DNA of 64,000 nucleotides, from positions 39,694 to 103,693 of the forward strand of contig CABMPP010000011.1 in the NCBI GenBank assembly GCA_902388495.1. The letters are read 5' to 3'. Shown here one piece after another: positions 33,024-39,278 of this stretch. This stretch comes from an uncultured Bacteroides sp. (GTDB lineage: Bacteria; Bacteroidota; Bacteroidia; Bacteroidales; Bacteroidaceae). Each line of letters opens with the position of its first letter. Position 1 is the stretch's first letter. The notes below the pieces were generated by a model. That model ran no database searches. It saw only the letters and a list, made by a program, of their open reading frames with translations, and was not told the origin of the DNA. The translations under genes were made by a program, and so were the position numbers.

Positions 33024-33216
33024 AAACTATACTTTATTTTGATTACTCCGCAAAGTAATGTGAACTTTATCATATAACCTAATATTGATAAAGTTTTATT
33101 TATTAAATATTCTTAACTGATAAAGAAAACTATATCAAAAATGCTGCTTTTAATAAAGTTCTCTTTATCTTTGCATCATCAGAAACGAAGTAATAACAAT
33201 TAAAAGATATACGATT
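33024..33216. promoter_or_regulatory. second control region with TGATAAAG operators
   Basis: AACTTTATCA (33063-33072) and TGATAAAGTT (33086-33095) form a perfect 10-bp inverted repeat with a 13-bp spacer. Further half-sites occur at 33118-33125 and 33151-33160. A rightward -7 box TATCTTTG is at 33166-33173. This fits autoregulation by the XRE protein and control of the downstream small genes. Confidence 0.68.
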
Positions 33217-33438
33217 ATGAAAGAGCGAAACGGGCAATATCAATACGAAGTTGAAAACGTGCATATAAGCACAATACAAGTAGGTGATACCATTTTGGAT
33301 GCTGATGGGTTGTTGAAGACTGTATGTCGTAACAATATAAGTATAGATCGATTTATGGGACGATCTTTATTCGGTGATACTTATTGCCTGGGTACTATCC
33401 CTGTGAAGAAGGTGAGGTTTGTATTGAGAGCTAAATGA
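33217..33438 (+). CDS. hypothetical small protein (73 aa)
   Basis: A beta-rich protein (HISTIQVGDTILDADGLLKTV) of a type common in mobile elements. It starts after TATACGATTATG and is the first gene after the second control region. Function unknown. Confidence 0.58.
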   Translation: MKERNGQYQYEVENVHISTIQVGDTILDADGLLKTVCRNNISIDRFMGRSLFGDTYCLGTIPVKKVRFVLRAK

Positions 33439-33467
33439 TAATTTACTTGTAAAAAGAAGTTTAACCG

Positions 33468-33485
33468 GCAGGGCGAAAGCCCTGC
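33468..33485 (+). other. GAAA-tetraloop hairpin in intergenic leader
   Basis: GCAGGGC-GAAA-GCCCTGC is a perfect 7-bp stem with a GNRA tetraloop, between a stop codon and the next ATG. There is no T-run, so it is more likely an RNA processing or stability element than a terminator. Confidence 0.7.
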
Positions 33486-33500
33486 ATGATATAGAAGATT

Positions 33501-33617
33501 ATGACAAAAGAAGAAGTTTATAAATTGGCGACAGTTGAGAATCCTATTATCAACGATAATGGCAATAGAATAGAATTTGCCAATGGTGAGGTATATGCAA
33601 AGCAGTCAATCACTAAT
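33501..33617 (+). CDS. 38-residue peptide, doubtful
   Basis: An ATG after AGATTATG opens MTKEEVYKLATVENPIINDN and stops at 33617. It lies between two hairpins. It may be a real micro-gene of the string that follows the second control region. Confidence 0.4.
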
Positions 33618-33684
33618 TTGTATTGCAAAGTAAAAATCTACTTTTAATCCGGTAGCCAAAAGACTACCATAACCCCTTTGAATC

Positions 33685-33924
33685 ATGAAAGCGATAGTAG
33701 AAAATCCGTTAATGAATTGCGAAGAAATGAGCATGTTTGTATTTGTTCAAATTATCAATGAGATAACATCTTCTTCTTATGAAGATGAGTTGAAAGTGAA
33801 CATGAATTGTTTGTGCGTAAGAGTCCCCTATTTAAGGCTTTATTTTGATTATGGATTCGAGATGAATTGTATGTGGGTGAAAGAACACGGCTATTCTGAA
33901 AGAATGATATTGGTTGAATTTTAA
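33685..33924 (+). CDS. hypothetical small protein (79 aa)
   Basis: A small protein (MKAIVENPLMNCEEMSMFVF) preceded by a hairpin GGTAG/CTACC (near 33653-33670) and followed by a UUCG hairpin. Function unknown. Confidence 0.5.
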   Translation: MKAIVENPLMNCEEMSMFVFVQIINEITSSSYEDELKVNMNCLCVRVPYLRLYFDYGFEMNCMWVKEHGYSERMILVEF

Positions 33925-33928
33925 TCCG

Positions 33929-33946
33929 GTAGCCTTCGGGCTACCA
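33929..33946 (+). other. UUCG-tetraloop hairpin in intergenic leader
   Basis: GGTAGCC-TTCG-GGCTACC is a perfect 7-bp stem with a very stable UUCG loop, between a stop codon and the leader ACACGATTATG of the next gene. Together with 33468-33485 and the hairpin near 33653 it makes a series of hairpin-separated small genes. Confidence 0.7.
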
Positions 33947-33960
33947 CAATATACACGATT

Positions 33961-34428
33961 ATGAAAGCAATTTCAACTCAACTACTAAATAGTGATATAA
34001 TTAAAAAACTACCTGATAATTATGGCATAAATAAAACAGGTGGCGTGATTCGGATGGATCAATTTCTATCTTTTATTACCGTGAAGTTAAATAAAACAGA
34101 TGGTCTTGGTAGCGACATGGGGTGGTCATACCGTAAAAACGACACGGGATCGCTAATTATGCAAGGTGGGTGGTATAAAGAAGTAGAGTGGCTTGATTGT
34201 ATAAAATATGGCAAGAATCTTCAAAATCCTTATAATAATTTTGTTAACCTATTTGGTATATGGGACATCCTTAATGATAATGGTAGAACCTTCGTTTTGG
34301 ACTATTACAAGAAAGATTTAGAAGAATTGATATTTGCAGAAGAACAGTCAATAGTATTCTATAATAGAAAAATATCTATTTGCGAGTCCAAGATTCAGCA
34401 GATAAATGAAATTATAAACTGTAAATAA
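33961..34428 (+). CDS. hypothetical protein (155 aa)
   Basis: This protein has a mixed N-terminus with repeated Trp (GWSYRKND, GGWYKEVEWLD) and a C-terminal coiled coil (about 115-155). The start follows ACACGATTATG. No family recognised. Confidence 0.5.
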   Translation: MKAISTQLLNSDIIKKLPDNYGINKTGGVIRMDQFLSFITVKLNKTDGLGSDMGWSYRKNDTGSLIMQGGWYKEVEWLDCIKYGKNLQNPYNNFVNLFGIWDILNDNGRTFVLDYYKKDLEELIFAEEQSIVFYNRKISICESKIQQINEIINCK

Positions 34429-34434
34429 ATGATT

Positions 34435-34740
34435 ATGGATAGAAAAGAAGAAATATATGCAGCGAACCCATATAGCTATAGTAGTTATATAGAATATGGC
34501 AAAAGACTTGGTTTTTTCGCCGGTGCTGAATGGGCAGACGCTCATCCTAAGAATCCGTGGATAAGCGTAAAGGACAGCTTGCCAGAATCCGATGATCTCA
34601 TGATAACCGGATGCTGGTGCTCTGAGTATTTCAAATATATTCAGCGTGGGCTATACGACAAAAATAGTGGCGAATGGCGTGATGATTGCGGTAATGTAAT
34701 TTGTGTTACTCATTATATGCCTATTGTAGAACCTAAATAG
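34435..34740 (+). CDS. DUF551-like protein
   Basis: This 101-residue protein contains WISVKDSLPESDDLMI, a spaced segment, and VTHYMPIVEP, the ends of the DUF551 pattern (WIsVeDrLPe...vTHWmplPep). Such proteins are frequent phage cargo of unknown function. An alternative start is at 34429. Confidence 0.75.
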   Translation: MDRKEEIYAANPYSYSSYIEYGKRLGFFAGAEWADAHPKNPWISVKDSLPESDDLMITGCWCSEYFKYIQRGLYDKNSGEWRDDCGNVICVTHYMPIVEPK

Positions 34741-34748
34741 TAGTGATT

Positions 34749-34985
34749 ATGAAAGTACCCAATAACACAAAAATTATTCTTGAAATGACGGCTTTTGATG
34801 CTCAATTCATTTTGCCTGCATTGGTAAAACAATATTATCAAAAAGCTACTTGGGGTATTACGAATCCCGGTGAATATCCACCTAATTATTGGTATGTACC
34901 CAAATCAAAAGAAGCAAAGCAATTATTATCTACAATAAAACATATTGAAAAACAATTAAAAGAACAAGGCTTATGGACTCAATAA
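34749..34985 (+). CDS. hypothetical small protein (78 aa)
   Basis: A small protein (MKVPNNTKIILEMTAFDAQF) with a helical C-terminus that overlaps the next gene by 13 bp in another frame. Function unknown. Confidence 0.5.
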   Translation: MKVPNNTKIILEMTAFDAQFILPALVKQYYQKATWGITNPGEYPPNYWYVPKSKEAKQLLSTIKHIEKQLKEQGLWTQ

Positions 34986-35182
34986 ACGTAAACGGTTGCA
35001 GCGTATGCCAACCCGGTAAAGAGAACTATTGTACCTACACTACCAAGTTAAGAGGTAAGAGAGTGAGAATGTACCAGTACGACTATCGTATTGAAAGTGG
35101 TGATCTGTTCGCTTGCTGTGCGCCTACTTTAGAGGCGTGCAGAGAGAAAAGAGACGCTTGGCTGAAAAGTCTTTCACAATAA
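34973..35182 (+). CDS. DUF3873-type small protein
   Basis: This 69-residue protein has the pattern INVNGCSVCQPGKENY...MYQYDYR...GDLFACCAPTLEACREKRDAWL, typical of DUF3873 proteins on Bacteroides mobile elements. Function unknown. Confidence 0.72.
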   Translation: MDSINVNGCSVCQPGKENYCTYTTKLRGKRVRMYQYDYRIESGDLFACCAPTLEACREKRDAWLKSLSQ

Positions 35183-35227
35183 CACCATTGTGAAGAATGA
35201 AGATTGAAGATATTTCGTTATCTTTGG

Positions 35228-35257
35228 TTGCGGTAGTACCTTTGGGGTACTATCGCG
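35228..35257 (+). other. hairpin directly 5' of the initiator-like tRNA
   Basis: GCGGTAGTACC and GGTACTATCGC form an 11-bp stem (one wobble) around a 5-nt loop and end at the first bases of the tRNA. The stem could affect tRNA processing. Confidence 0.55.
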
Positions 35258-35326
35258 GGTTAGAGCAGTGGTCAGCTCGTCACTTTGACTTGGTGAAGGT
35301 CAGCGGTTCGAATCCGTTACCCGCAA
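35254..35326 (+). tRNA. initiator-type tRNA with GAC anticodon
   Basis: The cloverleaf is complete. Acceptor CGCGGGT/ACCCGCA leaves C1 opposite A72, the hallmark of bacterial initiator tRNA, with A73. The D-stem GAGC/GCTC gives A11:U24, also initiator-like. The T-arm is AGCGG/CCGTT. The anticodon arm is TCACT-TTGACTT-GGTGA, anticodon GAC (codons GUC/GUU), without the three G:C pairs normally seen in tRNA-fMet and with an unusual U37. An automatic tool would probably call it tRNA-Val. See findings. Confidence 0.75.
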
Positions 35327-35359
35327 CAATGATTATTAACTTTTAAAATACACACGATT

Positions 35360-35719
35360 ATGGAAATTTTGACGCTTATCATTAAGCAAAAATTCTTTGA
35401 TGAGATTATCAAAGGCACGAAAAAACAAGAGTTCAGAGAGATACGTCCGAATAGTCAAGCAAAATATTGCGAACTGGATAATGAAGGATTTTGCAAAGAA
35501 GTTGACGGTGTATTGCAGCCTCGCAAGTATGATGCAATTCGTTTCTTTGTTGGTTATAACAAAGACCGTGCTTCGGCTTTGGTTAAGGTTGAAGGTGCGA
35601 AGATTGAACTCTTTGAGGACGAAGATGGTAATCTCATTGAATATAAAGATAAAGGTGAAAGTTATTTAGCTGCACAGGTCGTTTATGACCTTGGTGAAAT
35701 AATAGAGAAGAATGTTTAA
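35360..35719 (+). CDS. ASCH/PUA-like domain protein
   Basis: This 119-residue protein begins MEILTLIIKQKFFDEIIKGTKKQEFREI, an ASCH-like pattern (KxxfdxIlxGtKkiEfR), and contains YDAIRFFVGYNKDRASALV. ASCH proteins bind RNA or nucleosides. It lies 33 bp after the unusual tRNA and could act on RNA; this is inference. The start follows CACACGATTATG. Confidence 0.75.
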   Translation: MEILTLIIKQKFFDEIIKGTKKQEFREIRPNSQAKYCELDNEGFCKEVDGVLQPRKYDAIRFFVGYNKDRASALVKVEGAKIELFEDEDGNLIEYKDKGESYLAAQVVYDLGEIIEKNV

Positions 35720-35739
35720 CTATTAATTAAAAAAGCTGA

Positions 35740-35898
35740 GTCAGACAAAGAACAGGTTTTGCAACCTCTAACTACAGAGGTGGTCGTAGAGGGCTAACGG
35801 TGCCCGGTACAGGTAGAACGTCAAACGGTGGTCGATTTATCACCCGTAGACAGCAGTATGGTAATATCCGCAGAGGATTAGGCATGAGTGGGGGATGA
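35740..35898 (+). CDS. small Arg/Gly-rich basic protein, apparent GTC start
   Basis: The frame RQRTGFATSNYRGGRRGLTV to GNIRRGLGMSGG (52 residues if GTC is read as Met) opens with GTC at 35740, directly after an in-frame TGA. No ATG precedes the conserved-looking part; the first normal start would be a GTG near 35800. The stop overlaps the next ATG (ATGA), as in other coupled genes here, which supports translation. Basic composition suggests nucleic-acid binding. Confidence 0.55.
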   Translation, partial: VRQRTGFATSNYRGGRRGLTVPGTGRTSNGGRFITRRQQYGNIRRGLGMSGG

Positions 35899-36569
35899 CC
35901 TTACTTGAGAAGACATACAGTAATATAGACCTCATTCGAGTAAAATCGAGTGAGGCTATCTTGTTTTGTAGTCTCGGTAAAGATTCACTGGTTCTGCTTG
36001 ATTTAATCTATCCGAAGTTTGACCGGATTGTTTGTGTGTTCATGTGCTTCGTTGAAGGCTTAGATCACATCGAAAGATGGATAGGTTGGGTAAAGGCAAA
36101 ATATCCAAAGATTGAATTTGTACAAGTGCCTCACTGGAACTTGACATACATTCTTCGATCTGGTATGTATTGCGTGCCTAATCCGAAAGTAAAACTATTG
36201 AAGCTTGCCGATGTGGTGAAATCCATGCAACTGAAGTATGGTATCTATTACACCTTTCTCGGTATGAAGAAAGCGGACGGTATGAACCGTAGGTTGATGC
36301 TGAAAGGTTATGAGGTAAACGGATACGAAAATAAAGGTCTGTGTTATCCTTTGGCCGATTGGACGCAAAAGGATATTCTTGCCTACATGAAAATGCACCG
36401 GCTGCCCGAACCGGTACGATATTCATTGAAAGCCAGTTCAGGTGTTGGCTTCAATCTCGATTGTATGCTATGGATTCGTGCCAACTATCCACAGGACTTA
36501 CAGAAGATTTATAAGGTATTTCCCATGAGTGAAAGAATTTTATTTGAGTATGACAATGGAACTAAGTAA
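35895..36569 (+). CDS. PAPS-reductase/PP-loop family protein (IbrA-like)
   Basis: This 224-residue protein has the PP-loop SLGKDSLVLLDL (near residue 27-38) and later CMLWIRANYPQD, like phosphoadenosine phosphosulfate reductase-fold proteins. In phages and DndC-like systems such proteins adenylate substrates or work in nucleic-acid modification. It overlaps a ParB-like gene, recalling the IbrA/IbrB pair, and lies just before the terminase genes. Confidence 0.8.
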   Translation: MTLLEKTYSNIDLIRVKSSEAILFCSLGKDSLVLLDLIYPKFDRIVCVFMCFVEGLDHIERWIGWVKAKYPKIEFVQVPHWNLTYILRSGMYCVPNPKVKLLKLADVVKSMQLKYGIYYTFLGMKKADGMNRRLMLKGYEVNGYENKGLCYPLADWTQKDILAYMKMHRLPEPVRYSLKASSGVGFNLDCMLWIRANYPQDLQKIYKVFPMSERILFEYDNGTK

Positions 36570-37296
36570 ATACATAAAGAGTGAATCGGTAGAACTTAAC
36601 CGTTCTGCCATTCACTTTGCCGATTATAATCCAAGAAAACTTTCTGATGAATCACGTAAAACTTTAAAGCGTGGCATCAAGAAGTTCGGGTTAGTCGGTG
36701 GAATTGTCGTGAACAAGCGTACTGGATTGACCGTAGTCAGTGGACACCAGCGTTTATCCGTCATGGATGAATTGCAGAAATTTCCCGATAATGACTATCG
36801 CATCCGTGTTGATGTAATTGACGTGGACGAACAGCAGGAAAAGGAGTTGAACATTCTTATGAATAATCCAAATGCGCAAGGTACATGGGATTTCGATGCA
36901 CTTGCCCAGATTGTTCCCGATATTGATTGGAAAGACGCAGGTTTGACCGATGCTGACCTGAATATGATTGGCGTTGACTATCTGTTGCAGACCGAAGAGG
37001 AAAGTTCTATTGCAGATGCTCTGTCTAATATGATGGCTCCGGTCACCGAACAGAAAGAAGCAGATAAAGCCGCCAAGCAATTAGAGCGTGCCGAAAAGGT
37101 AGCCCACATGAAGGAAGTCAAGCAACAAGTAAAAGAGAACGCACAGAAGACAGCTGAGGATATGGATGCCTATGTGATGTTGTCCTTTGATACCTACGAG
37201 GCGAAAGCTGCTTTCTGTGAAAGGTTCGGGTATGACGCAGATATGAAGTTTATAAAAGGAGAAGTTTTCGATGAACAAGTAGAAAGGATTGATTAA
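36556..37296 (+). CDS. ParB/sulfiredoxin-fold nuclease-like protein (IbrB-like)
   Basis: This 246-residue protein has the ParB N-terminal pattern FADYNPRKLSDESRKTLKRGI, VVNKRTGLTVVSGHQR and later helical regions, ending with a small C-terminal domain (DAYVMLSFDTYEAKAAFCERFG). It overlaps the PAPS-reductase-like gene by 14 bp. Start 36550 is equally possible. ParB-fold proteins include CTPases and nucleases. Confidence 0.8.
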   Translation: MELSKYIKSESVELNRSAIHFADYNPRKLSDESRKTLKRGIKKFGLVGGIVVNKRTGLTVVSGHQRLSVMDELQKFPDNDYRIRVDVIDVDEQQEKELNILMNNPNAQGTWDFDALAQIVPDIDWKDAGLTDADLNMIGVDYLLQTEEESSIADALSNMMAPVTEQKEADKAAKQLERAEKVAHMKEVKQQVKENAQKTAEDMDAYVMLSFDTYEAKAAFCERFGYDADMKFIKGEVFDEQVERID

Positions 37297-37297
37297 A

Positions 37298-37480
37298 ATG
37301 AAAGCATCAGAAGAATTTGGAGAAACTATCGACACGATAGATAACTTATTAGGTGCATTGGAAATTCCTATGCCAGCCGAGTTTCATGTAAGCCAAATGA
37401 AACGTGAATTAAAAGAGGTTTCTGAAAAATTAAAGCGGATATACGTTGAGGAAGAAGGCGAAAATCCGTGGGATGAATAA
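37298..37480 (+). CDS. small helical protein (60 aa)
   Basis: MKASEEFGETIDTIDNLLGA begins an acidic helical protein just before the small terminase gene. It lies 1 bp after the ParB-like stop. Function unknown. Confidence 0.58.
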   Translation: MKASEEFGETIDTIDNLLGALEIPMPAEFHVSQMKRELKEVSEKLKRIYVEEEGENPWDE

Positions 37481-37485
37481 ATGAT

Positions 37486-38001
37486 ATGAGTAATAGTGAA
37501 TCTCAAAATACAAAAGGTAAAGGAGGAAGAAAGCCTAAGTTTGATTACACAAGCGAGGACTTTCTTTCTCTCGTAGAGTCGTATGCCAAAAAGGGATTCA
37601 CGGACAAGGAAATTGCTCATGCTATTGGACTGTGTCCTCAAACATTCTGTGAGAAGAAGAACGAATACCCCGAATTTAGCGAAGTACTATCACGCGCGCG
37701 TTGTGCAATTAACTCACTGGTGCGTGCCAAGTTCCTTGCTATGGCTTTGGGTGGTGTCAAGACAAAAAGCACCACTATCCGGAAAATCAAGGATAAGGAA
37801 GGAAACCTAACGGGTGAGGAAGAAGTTCAAACCGTAGAAGGTGAACTGGCTCCCAGCTTGCAAGCACAGTCTGTTTGGCTTTACCATTACGATGAAGAAT
37901 GGAGGAAGATAGAGCGTAAGCAGGATGAAGATGCCGACATTCCCACAGACATAAACCACGGTATCAGTATTGATTCATGGATTAAAGATAAGCTGAAATG
38001 A
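37486..38001 (+). CDS. terS: terminase small subunit
   Basis: This 171-residue protein has an N-terminal HTH (KKGFTDKEIAHAIGLCPQTFCE) and a C-terminal part ending GISIDSWIKDKLK, typical of small terminases that recognise the packaging site. It overlaps terL by 4 bp. Confidence 0.85.
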   Translation: MSNSESQNTKGKGGRKPKFDYTSEDFLSLVESYAKKGFTDKEIAHAIGLCPQTFCEKKNEYPEFSEVLSRARCAINSLVRAKFLAMALGGVKTKSTTIRKIKDKEGNLTGEEEVQTVEGELAPSLQAQSVWLYHYDEEWRKIERKQDEDADIPTDINHGISIDSWIKDKLK

Positions 38002-39266
38002 TAGTACCCCAAGAAATTTACCATCCATTATACGAAGATAAGGAGAAATTTATTATCCTTGTCACCGGAGGAAGAGGTAGCGGAAAAAGTTTCAATGCTT
38101 CCACCTTCATCGAACGTCTTACCTTTGAAATGACGGAAGCCGAGAAGATAGTCCACCAGATTCTCTATACCCGTTATACGATGGTTTCCGCAGGTATGTC
38201 TATCATTCCGGAAATGATGGAAAAGATAGAACTGGACGGAACAGAGAAGTATTTCCGAACCACCAAGACGGATATAGTCAATAAAATGACGAAAAGCCGT
38301 ATCATGTTCCGGGGTATCAAAACTTCATCAGGTAATCAGACGGCAAAGCTGAAATCAATTCAGGGTATTACTACTTTCGTCTGCGATGAAGCGGAAGAGT
38401 GGACGAATGAAGAAGAGTTCGACAAGATAATGCTCTCTATCCGTAAGAAAGGGATTCAGAACCGGATTATCATCATAATGAACCCTTGCGACTCCAATCA
38501 CTTCATTTACAAGAAATACATCGAGAATACTCATAAGCTTGTAGAGATTGACGGAGTACAGGTACAGATTTCCACTCATCCGAACGTGCTCCACATTCAT
38601 ACTACCTATTTCGACAACTTGGAGAACCTTTCTCCTGAGTTCCTGAAAGAGGTAGAGGATATGAAGTTGAATAGCCCCGAAAAGTACGCCCATGTGGTTA
38701 TCGGGCGTTGGGCTGATGTTGCGGAAGGTGCGGTGTTCAAGAAGTGGGGTATCGTGAAAGAGTTTCCTTCTTATGCAAAGAAAGTGGCTCTTGCATCTGA
38801 CTGGGGTTATACTAATGACCCATCAACCGGTATTCGTTGCGGTATTGTAGATAATCGGTTGTATGTAGATGAGCTATTCTATGAAACTGGAATGCTAACC
38901 AATGCCATTGCCGAGAAACTAAAGCCGTGGGGACTAAAAGTATATGGAGATAGTGCCGATCCCCGTTTGATACAAGAAATTAAGAATCGAGGTGTGAACA
39001 TCTACCCGGTAGATAAGTTCCCCGGATCGATTAAAGCAGGTATAGATAAAATCCATGAAATGGAGTTGTATGTTACAGAACGTTCGTACCATATTATAGA
39101 GGAACTTCGGAAATATGTTTGGGATAAAGACAAAGACGGGCATTACATCAATGAACCGGTAGACGCTTGGAATCATTGTATCGATCCCATTAGGTACTAT
39201 ATTTTGGGACATATTCTCGGACGTATTTTGAAGCCGAAAGATTTAACTGGAATATTCACACATTAA
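37998..39266 (+). CDS. terL: terminase large subunit
   Basis: This 422-residue protein has the Walker A TGGRGSGKSF, Walker B TFVCDEAEEW, and nuclease acidic positions in ASDWGYTNDPST, GDSADPR and VDAWNHCIDPIRY (PBSX-type). It is the packaging motor and headful or cos nuclease of a tailed phage. Complete length. Confidence 0.95.
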   Translation: MIVPQEIYHPLYEDKEKFIILVTGGRGSGKSFNASTFIERLTFEMTEAEKIVHQILYTRYTMVSAGMSIIPEMMEKIELDGTEKYFRTTKTDIVNKMTKSRIMFRGIKTSSGNQTAKLKSIQGITTFVCDEAEEWTNEEEFDKIMLSIRKKGIQNRIIIIMNPCDSNHFIYKKYIENTHKLVEIDGVQVQISTHPNVLHIHTTYFDNLENLSPEFLKEVEDMKLNSPEKYAHVVIGRWADVAEGAVFKKWGIVKEFPSYAKKVALASDWGYTNDPSTGIRCGIVDNRLYVDELFYETGMLTNAIAEKLKPWGLKVYGDSADPRLIQEIKNRGVNIYPVDKFPGSIKAGIDKIHEMELYVTERSYHIIEELRKYVWDKDKDGHYINEPVDAWNHCIDPIRYYILGHILGRILKPKDLTGIFTH

Positions 39267-39278
39267 AAATATAGCAGA

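Noticed and set aside
35254..35326. Plain elongator tRNA-Val(GAC)
   Set aside because: The anticodon fits, but C1 opposite A72 and A11:U24 are initiator features; the elongator reading is kept as the main alternative.
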